A stretch of DNA of 64,000 nt from Gemmiger sp. An50. GTDB taxonomy: Bacteria; Bacillota; Clostridia; Oscillospirales; Ruminococcaceae. Positions within the stretch are counted from its first letter, which is position 1, and each line of letters begins with the position of its first letter. Below the pieces are notes generated by a model. The model saw nothing but the letters and a program-made list of their open reading frames with translations. It made no database searches and was not told the DNA's origin. The translations under genes were made by a program, and so were the position numbers. Below, piece after piece: positions 42,988 to 52,267 of this stretch. The stretch covers positions 43,839 through 107,838 of the forward strand of contig NZ_NFID01000015.1 in the NCBI RefSeq assembly GCF_002161595.1, read 5' to 3'.

Positions 42988-43557
42988 TTACAAAAGGCCT
43001 TCGTCCTCCAGCCTTCGCATGATCTCCAGTGCGGCCTCCCGGCTGGAGATGCGGCCATCCATGGCTTCTTTTTCGATTAAACGGTGGGCCTGTTCTTCAC
43101 TCAGCCCCTGGCAAAGTGCCAGCGCACATTTGGCCTGGCTGATGATCCGGGCTTCGTCCAGCCGCTTGGTCAGTCGGCGGTTTTGCGCGGTGAGCTTCTG
43201 CAGCCGCTGGCGGCCGGTTCGGATCAGCCGCAGCGCAAAAGCGGTTTGCTGGCGGGAAAGTGGTTTGGCCAGCACGAAGACTCCGTATTTTTCCAGCCCG
43301 GCGGCCATCTTGTCGGCCTGGGGTCCGGGGCAAAGGAGAATGGCATCCATACCGGCATCCGCCGCCTGTACAGCTAGCTCCCGGCCAAATTCATCGGGGA
43401 GAGGTGCGTTGATCACCAGGGTTTCGAAGGAGCCGCCGCACATGGCTCGACGGGCCTCTCCGGCATTGGCACAGCATTGCGCAGGCTGACCGGCGGCAAA
43501 AAATGCCCGCAGCGTTTCGTGGTATTGCTTATCGCTTGCGATCAGAACACCCGGCAT
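42988..43557 (-). CDS. ANTAR-domain antitermination regulator with degenerate receiver
   Basis: A 189-residue protein: an N-terminal receiver-like domain (about 1-115) and a C-terminal ANTAR domain (about 118-187, KRLDEARIISQAKCALALC then LSEEQAHRLIEKEAMDGR). ANTAR domains bind paired or single hexaloop RNA hairpins and prevent termination. The receiver lacks the phosphoacceptor aspartate: the motif reads LVINAPLPDEFG, with Asn where Asp belongs. The lysine in LAKPLS remains. It is probably not switched by phosphorylation but by a ligand or protein partner, as in AmiR. It sits between glnA and the wbpG-like operon. Confidence 0.9.
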   Translation of the reverse strand: MPGVLIASDKQYHETLRAFFAAGQPAQCCANAGEARRAMCGGSFETLVINAPLPDEFGRELAVQAADAGMDAILLCPGPQADKMAAGLEKYGVFVLAKPLSRQQTAFALRLIRTGRQRLQKLTAQNRRLTKRLDEARIISQAKCALALCQGLSEEQAHRLIEKEAMDGRISSREAALEIMRRLEDEGLL

Positions 43558-43588
43558 CCCCGTTCACCTCACTTTTCGAAACCAATGG

Positions 43589-44896
43589 TCAGATCCGTTC
43601 AAAGTACTGGCGGATCTCATATTCATAGGGTTTGCTTTCTGCGGCGTAGGCATCCGCCTCCCGCTGTTTGTGGCCCAGATAATCCACCAGCAGTTTTTCC
43701 GGCAGAACCTGCTTTAAGAACTCACTTTCCTGGGCCAGTGCCAGTGCCTCGTCCAGGCTGGCAGGCAGCGGGGTAAGTCCGGCAGGCCGGGCAAATGCGT
43801 CATAGTCCGCAGCGGCGGGCAGGCTCAGCCCTTCCTGTACACCCTCAAACCCGGCAGCCAGCAGCAGCGCGGTTACATAATAGGGATTGCAGGAGGGGTC
43901 CGGACTGCGCAGCTCCATGCGGCAGTCGGGGCCGCTGGCGGCAGGCACACGCACCAGAGAAGAACGGTTCTGGCAGGACCAGCTTACCACGCCCGGCGCT
44001 TCGCAGCGGCCCAGCCGTTCATAGGAGCCGGGCAGCGGGTCAGCGAAAACGGTAATCTCGGGAATACGCCGCAGAATACCTGCCAAAAAGGCGGCGGCGG
44101 TGGGATGCGGATCGGTGCGGAAATTCTCGAACAGATTCACACCGTTCTGGAAGATGGAAAGGTTGATGTGCAGCCCGCTGCCGCTCTCGTCCTGCAGAGG
44201 CTTCGGCAGGAAGGAGGCGAACAAACCGTTCTGGGCGGCAATGGCCTTCACCGCTGCCCGCATGGTCATCAGGTCGTCCGCCGCGTGCAGGGGAGAAGCG
44301 CACCGGAAATCGATCTCGTTCTGGCCGGGGCCCTGCTCGTGATGACTTCGCTCGGGCTGGATGCCCATCTCTTCCAGCGTCAGGCAGATTTCCCGTCGCA
44401 CGTTTTCGCCCCGGTCCATGGGGGCGATGTCGAAGTAGCCCGCCCGGTCAAAGGGTTCCAGGGTGGGGCGGCCCTTTTCATCGGTTTCAAACAGATAAAA
44501 CTCACATTCCGGCCCCAGCAAAAACCGGTATCCGGCCTGTGCCGCCTTTTGCTCCATGGTCTGCAGCAGGTGCCGCCCGTCGCCCTCGAAGGGGCGGCCG
44601 TCCGGGTATTTGATGTTGCAGAAGAACCGGCCCACGCAGCCCTCGCTGGGTCGCCAGGGAAGAATGGCGAAAGTGTCCAGATCCGGTGCGAGGAACAGAT
44701 CCGATTCCGCAACATTGGCAAAGCCTGCAATGGCGGAAGCATCAAAGGAGATACCGCTTTCCACTGCGTGAGACAGCTGGCTGGCCATGATGGCAATGTT
44801 CTTCTGTACGCCGAACATATCGCAGAAAGCCAGGCGAATGAACTTGATGTCGTTTTCTTCTATGAACTGCATAAGCTGCGAAAGGGTGTGGCTCAT
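43589..44896 (-). CDS. glnA: glutamine synthetase type I
   Basis: A 435-residue GSI. The start block LSQLMQFIEENDIKFIRLAF, the GPECEFYLF metal motif, NEIDFRCASPLHAADDLMT, and the SYERLGRCEAPG region are present. The adenylylation tyrosine loop of the beta subtype is absent, so it is the alpha type regulated by feedback or regulators. The frame opens at 45130, but AAGGAGG eight bases before the ATG at 44896 fixes the start. It has a strong promoter and an AAAGGC-hexaloop leader terminator. The ANTAR gene follows after 31 bases. Confidence 0.94.
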   Translation of the reverse strand: MSHTLSQLMQFIEENDIKFIRLAFCDMFGVQKNIAIMASQLSHAVESGISFDASAIAGFANVAESDLFLAPDLDTFAILPWRPSEGCVGRFFCNIKYPDGRPFEGDGRHLLQTMEQKAAQAGYRFLLGPECEFYLFETDEKGRPTLEPFDRAGYFDIAPMDRGENVRREICLTLEEMGIQPERSHHEQGPGQNEIDFRCASPLHAADDLMTMRAAVKAIAAQNGLFASFLPKPLQDESGSGLHINLSIFQNGVNLFENFRTDPHPTAAAFLAGILRRIPEITVFADPLPGSYERLGRCEAPGVVSWSCQNRSSLVRVPAASGPDCRMELRSPDPSCNPYYVTALLLAAGFEGVQEGLSLPAAADYDAFARPAGLTPLPASLDEALALAQESEFLKQVLPEKLLVDYLGHKQREADAYAAESKPYEYEIRQYFERI

Positions 44897-44933
44897 GGAC
44901 AATTCCTCCTTGAATGCCGGGAATAAAAAGGGA

Positions 44934-44976
44934 CAAAGGCGCCGCAAATCCGTGGGGGATCGCAGCGCCTTTGCTG
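44934..44976 (-). promoter_or_regulatory. AAAGGC-hexaloop leader and terminator before glnA
   Basis: On the minus strand CAGC-AAAGGC-GCTG (44976-44963) forms a hairpin with a six-base loop near the expected transcript 5' end. CAAAGGCGC (44973-44965) also pairs with GCGCCTTTG (44942-44934), followed by TCCCTTTTTATT, making a terminator that excludes the hairpin. Confidence 0.78.
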
Positions 44977-44989
44977 TGTCAATAGCTGC

Positions 44990-45018
44990 ATTATAGCCCC
45001 CAAACGCCGCCGCGTCAA
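44990..45018 (-). promoter_or_regulatory. glnA promoter
   Basis: On the minus strand TTGACG (45018-45013), a 17-bp spacer and TATAAT (44995-44990). The transcript would begin near 44983, a few bases before the leader hairpin. Confidence 0.88.
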
Positions 45019-45130
45019 GGGGGCAGACGACCGCAAAAAACAATTTTTTGTATTTGCACAAAAGTTGCGCGCGTTTGCTCGAAAAGCTTTGTCGGAACTG
45101 CGGGAAAGTGTTGAAAGAGTAAAAAAACAC

Positions 45131-45160
45131 TTGACTTTTGCTTTAATGCAGTGCTATGAT
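45131..45160 (+). promoter_or_regulatory. promoter of the glutamate synthase operon
   Basis: TTGACT (45131-45136), an 18-bp spacer and TATGAT (45155-45160), divergent from glnA. The transcript would start right at the leader hairpin. Confidence 0.75.
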
Positions 45161-45168
45161 AACGCATA

Positions 45169-45221
45169 CGAACAAAGGCGTTCGCATCGATGCAAAGGCA
45201 CCGGTGCGGGCGCCTTTTTTG
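45169..45221 (+). promoter_or_regulatory. AAAGGC-hexaloop leader and terminator before glutamate synthase
   Basis: CGAAC-AAAGGC-GTTCG (45169-45184) is a perfect 5-bp hairpin with a six-base loop. The loop bases AAAGGCG also pair with CGCCTTT (45211-45217), followed by TTTTG, to form a terminator enclosing a CGCATCG/CGGTGCG stem. A second AAAGGC (45194-45199) could pair with the same 3' arm. Confidence 0.78.
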
Positions 45222-45257
45222 TTTTCCGCGCGCTGCGCGGTGAAAAGGAGGAGGACC

Positions 45258-46352
45258 ATGTTAAAGGAAGGCCAGGTACGCATCCCGTCCGGATGCGCCA
45301 TCAGCGGGGTATTTGCCAGGGACGGCCAGCCCATCAGCGGTGAGGTGATCCGCCGGTCCATCGCGGTGATGCATGAGCGCAGCAACGGGTTGGGCGGTGG
45401 TTTTGCCGGTTATGGCATATATCCGCAATACAAAAACCATTATGCATTGCATGTGTTTTATGATGATCTTGCCGCCCGAGAGGAGTGCGAACGGTTTCTG
45501 GAACGTCATTTCGATGTAATCAACCTTTCTAAAATTCCCACCCGGCCCACGCCCAAGATCAAGGACGCGCCGCTGATCTGGCGGTATTTTGTGCAGCCGC
45601 TGCCCCACAAGCTGGCGGACAGCCATCTGGACGAAAAGGAATATGTCGCTCGCTGTGTGATTCGCATCAATGACCAGCTCAAGGGCTGCTATGTGTTTTC
45701 CTGCGGCAAAAATATGGGTGTATTCAAAGCTGTGGGCTACCCGGAGGACGTGGCGGATTTCTACCGTCTGGAGGAATATGAGGGCTATTCCTGGACTGCC
45801 CACGGCCGGTATCCCACCAACACCCCGGGCTGGTGGGGCGGCGCCCATCCCTTTGCCCTGTTGGATTTGTCGGTGGTCCACAACGGCGAGATTTCTTCCT
45901 ACGACGCAAACCGGAGGGCAGTGGAGATGTATGGTTACCGCTGTAACCTGCTCACCGATACCGAGGTTATTACCTATACACTGGATTATCTGCTGCGCCA
46001 TCAGGGCCTCACATTGGAGGAGGCTGCACAGGTGGTGGCGGCCCCCTTCTGGAGCGAGCTGGCCGCCATGCCCGAGCCGGAGCAGAAGCAGCGTCGTTTC
46101 CTGCGTCAGATGTACAGCGATTTGCTGATTACCGGGCCGTTCTCCATTCTGGTGGGCTTCGAGGGCGGCATGATGGCCCTGAACGACCGGCTCAAGCTGC
46201 GCAGTCTGGTGGTGGCCGAGCGGGGCGACCGGGTATACTTTGCCAGTGAAGAGGCCGCCATCCGGGCAGTGGAGCCGGAGCTGGACCGTATCTGGGCGCC
46301 AAATGGCGGCGAACCGGTGATCGTGCGGCTGAAGGAGGAGGAACGGAAATGA
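45258..46352 (+). CDS. glutamate synthase, glutaminase (class II amidotransferase) subunit
   Basis: A 364-residue class II (Ntn) glutamine amidotransferase, equivalent to the N-terminal domain of GltB in the split, archaeal-type glutamate synthase (also GlxB/MgsA). The nucleophile is probably C13 (PSGCAISGVFARDG), exposed by removal of a short propeptide. HGRYPTNTPGWWGGAHPF, VVHNGEISSYDANRR and LLTDTEVITY are the glutamine-binding blocks. AAAAGGAGGAGG precedes the ATG at 45258. It is the first of three genes that together equal one GltB. Confidence 0.9.
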   Translation: MLKEGQVRIPSGCAISGVFARDGQPISGEVIRRSIAVMHERSNGLGGGFAGYGIYPQYKNHYALHVFYDDLAAREECERFLERHFDVINLSKIPTRPTPKIKDAPLIWRYFVQPLPHKLADSHLDEKEYVARCVIRINDQLKGCYVFSCGKNMGVFKAVGYPEDVADFYRLEEYEGYSWTAHGRYPTNTPGWWGGAHPFALLDLSVVHNGEISSYDANRRAVEMYGYRCNLLTDTEVITYTLDYLLRHQGLTLEEAAQVVAAPFWSELAAMPEPEQKQRRFLRQMYSDLLITGPFSILVGFEGGMMALNDRLKLRSLVVAERGDRVYFASEEAAIRAVEPELDRIWAPNGGEPVIVRLKEEERK

Positions 46353-47857
46353 AAATCCAATGGGATACGCCTCGCTTTGCGGTCCTGCGTGACCGGGAGC
46401 TGTGCGTGAACTGCCGCATCTGCGAGCAGCAATGCGCCTTTGGCGTGCATAAAAAGGATGAAAAAGCCGGGAAGATGCGGGCATACGCCAACTTGTGTGT
46501 GGATTGTCAGCGCTGCGTGGCCTGCTGCCCCACCGGGGCGCTGCAGATTCGCCCGGCGGAAAATACCTTCCGACCCCATGCAGGATGGAGTCAGGACGCC
46601 CGGCAGGAGATCTACCGGCAGGCGGCCACCGGCGGCGTGCTGCTGTCCAGCATGGGCAGCGCACAGGAGCAGGTGCCATGCTATTGGGATAAGCTGCTTC
46701 TGAACGCCTCCCAGGTGACCAATCCGCCCATCGACCCCCTGCGGGAACCCATGGAAACCGAGGTCTATCTGGGCCGTCGCCCGGATAAGGTCCACCGCGG
46801 GCCGGACGGCAAGCTGGACACCACTCTGCCGCCGCATCTGGAATTGAAGACCCCCATCCTGTTTGCGGCCATGAGCTACGGCGCCATCAGCTACAATGTA
46901 CACGCGGCCCTCAGCCGGGCGGCGCAGGCGCTGGGCACTTATTACAATACCGGTGAGGGCGGTCTGCATCGGGATCTGTACCCGTATGGAGCCAATACCA
47001 TCGTGCAGGTTGCTTCCGGCCGGTTTGGCGTGCACCGGGAATACCTGATGGCGGGCGCAGCCATCGAGATCAAGATCGGTCAGGGTGCAAAGCCCGGCAT
47101 CGGCGGACATCTGACCGGCGCTAAGATTGTGGGCGATGTGGCCCGCACCCGTATGGTGCCGGAGGGCATGGATGCCATCAGCCCCGCGCCCCATCACGAT
47201 ATCTATTCCATTGAGGACCTGCGCCAGCTGGTGGCCTCACTGAAGGAAGCCACCGGCTACACCAAGCCGGTGATCGTGAAGGTAGCGGCGGTACACAACA
47301 TCGCGGCCATCGCCTCGGGTATCGCCCGCAGCGGCGCGGATGCCATCGCCATCGACGGTTTCCGGGGCGGCACCGGTGCAGCCCCTGCACGAATCCGGGA
47401 CAATGTAGGTATCCCCATCGAGTTGGCCCTGGCCGCTGTGGACGAGCGGCTGCGCCAGGAGCAGATCCGCCGCCGCATCTCAGTGATTGCCTCCGGCTCC
47501 ATCCGTAACTCGGCAGATGTGGTCAAGGCCATTGCCCTTGGTGCGGATGCAGTTTCCATCGGCACAGCAGCGCTGTGTGCGCTGGGCTGTCATCTGTGTG
47601 CCTCCTGTCATACCGGCCTGTGCAACTGGGGCATTGCCACCCAGCGCCCGGACCTGGCTGCCCGTCTGGACCCGGACGAGGGCGCACAGCGTCTGGTGAA
47701 CCTGGTGGATGCCTGGACCCGTGAGATCCGCGAGATGATGGGCGGCATGGGCATCAATTCCATTGAGGCGCTGTGCGGCAACCGGCTGGCGCTGCGTAGT
47801 ATTGGGCTTACCCAGAAGGAGCTGGATATCCTGGGCGTGAAGCATGCCGGAGAATGA
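46349..47857 (+). CDS. glutamate synthase, FMN subunit with ferredoxin domain
   Basis: A 502-residue protein. An N-terminal 2[4Fe-4S] ferredoxin domain (CVNCRICEQQC near 19-29 and CVDCQRCVACC near 51-61) is fused to the FMN-binding synthase domain of GltB. PILFAAMSYGAISYNVHAAL, GEGGLHRD, KIGQGAKPGIGGHL and DGFRGGTGAAP mark the FMN and substrate sites. The CALGCHLCASCHTGLC block would bind the 3Fe-4S cluster. Electrons therefore probably come from ferredoxin, not from a GltD subunit. It overlaps the previous gene by 4 bases. Confidence 0.93.
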   Translation: MKIQWDTPRFAVLRDRELCVNCRICEQQCAFGVHKKDEKAGKMRAYANLCVDCQRCVACCPTGALQIRPAENTFRPHAGWSQDARQEIYRQAATGGVLLSSMGSAQEQVPCYWDKLLLNASQVTNPPIDPLREPMETEVYLGRRPDKVHRGPDGKLDTTLPPHLELKTPILFAAMSYGAISYNVHAALSRAAQALGTYYNTGEGGLHRDLYPYGANTIVQVASGRFGVHREYLMAGAAIEIKIGQGAKPGIGGHLTGAKIVGDVARTRMVPEGMDAISPAPHHDIYSIEDLRQLVASLKEATGYTKPVIVKVAAVHNIAAIASGIARSGADAIAIDGFRGGTGAAPARIRDNVGIPIELALAAVDERLRQEQIRRRISVIASGSIRNSADVVKAIALGADAVSIGTAALCALGCHLCASCHTGLCNWGIATQRPDLAARLDPDEGAQRLVNLVDAWTREIREMMGGMGINSIEALCGNRLALRSIGLTQKELDILGVKHAGE

Positions 47858-47874
47858 GAGAGGGGAGAAACACA

Positions 47875-48600
47875 ATGAGAATCGACGCCACGGGAATGGA
47901 ATATGAGGAGCTGGGCCGTTGCCTGCGCTCCTGCACCGATCCCCATGTTCAAATTCATAACTGCTGCGGCCAGCGCTATATCGGCAGCGGTATGCAGGGC
48001 CGTGAACTGGAAATCTGGGGAACGCCCGGAAATGCGCTGGGGGCCTATCTGGACGGCGGCAGCATTCGGGTTCACGGCAACGCGCAGGACGCGGTGGGTG
48101 ATACCATGAACGCGGGCACAATCTGGGTGGAGGGCCGCGCGGGCGATGCCGCGGGCTATGCCATGCGCGGTGGTGCGCTGATGGTCCGGGGCGATGTGGG
48201 ATACCGGGCGGGTGTTCATATGAAGGCCTTCGGTGACTCCTGCGCCAGCATTGTGATTGGCGGCACGGCGGGCAGCTTTCTGGGCGAGTACCAGGCAGGC
48301 GGCGTGATTGTGGTGCTGGGCCTCGGCGCGCCGGAAGGCCAGCCGGTGGTGGGCGGCTTCTGCGGCCGCGGCATGTACGGCGGACATATCTATCTGCGAG
48401 GGAATACTCCACCCAGGGACCTGACCGAAAAGATCCTCTGCCGCCGGGCGCAGCAGGCGGACAAAGAAGCGATTCGATCCTTGCTGGAGCAGTTCTGTAC
48501 CGCCTTTGGCGAAGATCTGGCTGCCATTCTGAACAGTTCTTTCTGGGTGCTGGAACCCAATCCGGAGAACCAGTATAAAGCCCTTTACGCGCCCATATGA
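47875..48600 (+). CDS. glutamate synthase, GXGXG domain subunit
   Basis: A 241-residue protein made of the right-handed beta-helix GXGXG domain, equal to the C-terminal part of GltB (GlxC/MgsB type). Repeating glycine-rich turns are clear: YIGSGMQGRELEIWG, LGAYLDGGSIRVHGNAQD, TMNAGTIWVEGRAGDA and so on to GGFCGRGMYGGHIYLRG. This domain helps hold the ammonia tunnel between the other two. An ATG at 47854 overlaps the previous stop, but the ATG at 47875 has GGGGAG seven bases upstream and is the better start. A terminator follows. Confidence 0.9.
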   Translation: MRIDATGMEYEELGRCLRSCTDPHVQIHNCCGQRYIGSGMQGRELEIWGTPGNALGAYLDGGSIRVHGNAQDAVGDTMNAGTIWVEGRAGDAAGYAMRGGALMVRGDVGYRAGVHMKAFGDSCASIVIGGTAGSFLGEYQAGGVIVVLGLGAPEGQPVVGGFCGRGMYGGHIYLRGNTPPRDLTEKILCRRAQQADKEAIRSLLEQFCTAFGEDLAAILNSSFWVLEPNPENQYKALYAPI

Positions 48601-48616
48601 GTGCGGAAAAGAGAAT

Positions 48617-48664
48617 AAAAAACGCTCCCGTGTTCGACTTGTTCCGAACGCGGGAGCGTTTTTG
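48617..48664. terminator. bidirectional terminator
   Basis: AACGCTCCCG/CGGGAGCGTT with an inner GTTCG/CGAAC pair and T/A runs on both sides, between the glutamate synthase operon and pyrG. Confidence 0.92.
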
Positions 48665-48692
48665 TATCCATTTTTATTCCGAAAAGAGAAGG

Positions 48693-50441
<1,749 letters not shown>

Positions 50442-50498
50442 TTATAGGGGCGGTAAAACTGACGAGAAAATATTTTTCAAAAAAATTCAAAACAGGTG

Positions 50499-50526
50499 TT
50501 GACATTCTCTGAATCCGTGCTATAAT
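50499..50526 (+). promoter_or_regulatory. promoter of tRNA-Leu(CAG)
   Basis: TTGACA (50499-50504), a 16-bp spacer and TATAAT (50521-50526), 44 bases before the tRNA. Confidence 0.9.
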
Positions 50527-50569
50527 AAAACACGTCGCTGAGGTGAACAGCCAAAGCGAAAGAGAATAT

Positions 50570-50656
50570 GCGGATGTGGCGGAATTGGCAGACGCGCTAG
50601 ATTCAGGTTCTAGTGGTAGCGATACCGTGGGGGTTCAAGTCCCTTCATCCGCACCA
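50570..50656 (+). tRNA. tRNA-Leu (anticodon CAG)
   Basis: An 87-base type II tRNA with encoded CCA. The acceptor stem is GCGGATG/CATCCGC, the anticodon arm CTAGA-TTCAGGT-TCTAG gives CAG, and the variable arm is long. Its 3' end faces the integrated CRESS-Rep element. Confidence 0.96.
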
Positions 50657-50660
50657 GTTG

Positions 50661-50698
50661 AAACCCCTGTAAACTCAACGGTTTACAGGGGTTTTGCT
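50661..50698 (+). terminator. terminator of tRNA-Leu(CAG)
   Basis: AAACCCCTGTAAAC, 6-base loop, GTTTACAGGGGTTT and a following T, 4 bases after the CCA end. Confidence 0.88.
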
Positions 50699-50738
50699 AT
50701 ATATTCCTATTATGGAATTCCCCTGATGTGAAGGTTTT

Positions 50739-50829
50739 TTCTACCGCTTTTCTACCATCTTCTACCCTGATTCCTTATATTGCGCGGGAAGCTGGGAAGT
50801 AGATAATCTTTTCTACCGGAGCTTCTACC
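50739..50829 (+). repeat. five TTCTACC repeats, likely integrase arm sites
   Basis: TTCTACC occurs at 50739, 50750, 50760, 50811 and 50823, the first three spaced by 11 and 10 bp (one helical turn). They lie at the int-proximal end of the element, where arm-type sites of Tn916-like recombinases are found. No copies were seen at the other end. Confidence 0.55.
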
Positions 50830-51980
50830 GGTGTTTGAGGCGGTGGATCATTCAGACTGTTTAATAATCCCCCCATGCTGCCAGCCATTTCTTTTTTGGT
50901 TTGATTGCTCACATGTGCGTAGATGTTCATGGTTGTGTGAATATCACAGTGCCCCAGGAACTCAGAAACGCACTTCATATTATAGCCATCTGCTAGAAGT
51001 TTAGTGGCTGCTGAGTGCCTGAGATCGTGAAACCGAATCGGGGGAAGATCGTTGTCTGCCAAAAGTTTCTTGAAGTTGCTGCTGATTGCTTCAACGGAGA
51101 AAACTCTTCCATCTGCCTGTCGGCATACAAAGTCGGATGGGTGATAATGAGCGCCTAAACTTTGCTGCTGCTGTTGCTGCCTATTATAGAGATTCTGCAA
51201 GTATTGCTTAATCTCTGAACTCATAGGAAGCACACGGCAGCTTTTCTTTGTTTTGGTGCGCTCTTTGTAGACGGTGCCGCCTTTGCTGATAACGGCAGTT
51301 TTGGAAATGAGTATAGTTTCCTTTTCAAAATCGACCTGTGACCATGTAAGCCCGGCAACCTCGCTTCTTCTCAGGCCATAGGTGCAGGCTAAAATAATCT
51401 CAGTTTCAATTTTGCTTTTCCGTGCTGCCTGAAAGAGCTGGGCAATCTGCTTTTCATCGTAGAAGTTCGGGATAAACTTCTTGCTCCCCCGAAGGATCAC
51501 ATCATGGGCGGGGTTATAGGGTATAATGTGATTCTTTCGGGCCTCTTCTAAAGCGCAGGAAATATTGCTCAAATGCTTTTTGACGGTAACAGGGCTGAGG
51601 GTTTGCAGCTTATAATTACAATATGCCTGAATATGGGCGGTCTGAATCTTTCTCAGCTCTATGGGGTGTTCTAGGAAATAGGGTTGAAGGTGGGCACGGA
51701 AAATAATCTCGTAATTGGAATAGGTGTTAATCTCCAAATGAAGTTTGGCGTGCTCCAGCCACTGCTCCAGAACATCTACAAACGGTTCGTTTGGGCTAAA
51801 TAAAAGGTTGGCCCTCTCATACTCGTTTAGAATCTTTCGCATCTCTTCGGTGGCCCTTGCCTTGTTTCCTTTTACCGGCAATCCTGTGGCGATCCACTTT
51901 TGTTTGCGGTTTCCGTCTGTGTCTCTCAGTTGAAGTACCACATAATAATAATCATTTTTCTTCTGCAATCTGCCTGTCAT
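50775..51980 (-). CDS. tyrosine recombinase/integrase of the CRESS-Rep element
   Basis: A 401-residue site-specific integrase of the Tn916/lambda type. The N-terminal arm-binding domain (about 1-55, GRLQKKNDYYYVVLQL) is followed by a SAM-like core-binding domain (about 65-150) and the catalytic domain. The catalytic residues are R204 (GLRRSE), H318 and R321 (HDLRHS), H344 (LGHCD) and Y354. The reading frame reaches a TTG at 51998; AAGGAT before the ATG at 51980 and the family start favour that codon. It is the gene nearest the tRNA, as expected for the enzyme that inserts the element there. Confidence 0.94.
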   Translation of the reverse strand: MTGRLQKKNDYYYVVLQLRDTDGNRKQKWIATGLPVKGNKARATEEMRKILNEYERANLLFSPNEPFVDVLEQWLEHAKLHLEINTYSNYEIIFRAHLQPYFLEHPIELRKIQTAHIQAYCNYKLQTLSPVTVKKHLSNISCALEEARKNHIIPYNPAHDVILRGSKKFIPNFYDEKQIAQLFQAARKSKIETEIILACTYGLRRSEVAGLTWSQVDFEKETILISKTAVISKGGTVYKERTKTKKSCRVLPMSSEIKQYLQNLYNRQQQQQQSLGAHYHPSDFVCRQADGRVFSVEAISSNFKKLLADNDLPPIRFHDLRHSAATKLLADGYNMKCVSEFLGHCDIHTTMNIYAHVSNQTKKEMAGSMGGLLNSLNDPPPQTPVEAPVEKIIYFPASRAI

Positions 51981-52070
51981 ATACAGCATCCTTTCCAATT
52001 ACTGCGGCAAGTCTGCTTGCAAAAGAAACAAGTACAAATAAAGTATAACACCCCTATAATGAACACGCTA

Positions 52071-52253
52071 TTACTTTTTCATCTGCTGGTTAATGAAGTC
52101 CAATAAATCGGCTTTTGGAATCATGTACTCTCTCCCGATTTTAAAGCTTGGAATCTGCCCGGTTTTAAGTAGGTCATAAATAGCCCCTTTGTTCTTGGGA
52201 AAAATCTGCTGTAAGTCTTTGGTGGTCAGAATCTCAGGATAGTTCTCAAACAT
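52071..52253 (-). CDS. excisionase-type helix-turn-helix protein
   Basis: A 60-residue winged helix-turn-helix protein of the excisionase/MerR-like type. It has TTKDLQQIFPKNKGAIYDLL, then the wing residues SFKIGREYMIPKADLLDFI. AAGGAG precedes the ATG by ten bases. Lying between rep and int on the same strand, it is the probable recombination directionality factor of the element. Length and motif match the small Xis-like proteins of clostridial integrative elements. Confidence 0.85.
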   Translation of the reverse strand: MFENYPEILTTKDLQQIFPKNKGAIYDLLKTGQIPSFKIGREYMIPKADLLDFINQQMKK

Positions 52254-52267
52254 ATATAATACACTCC

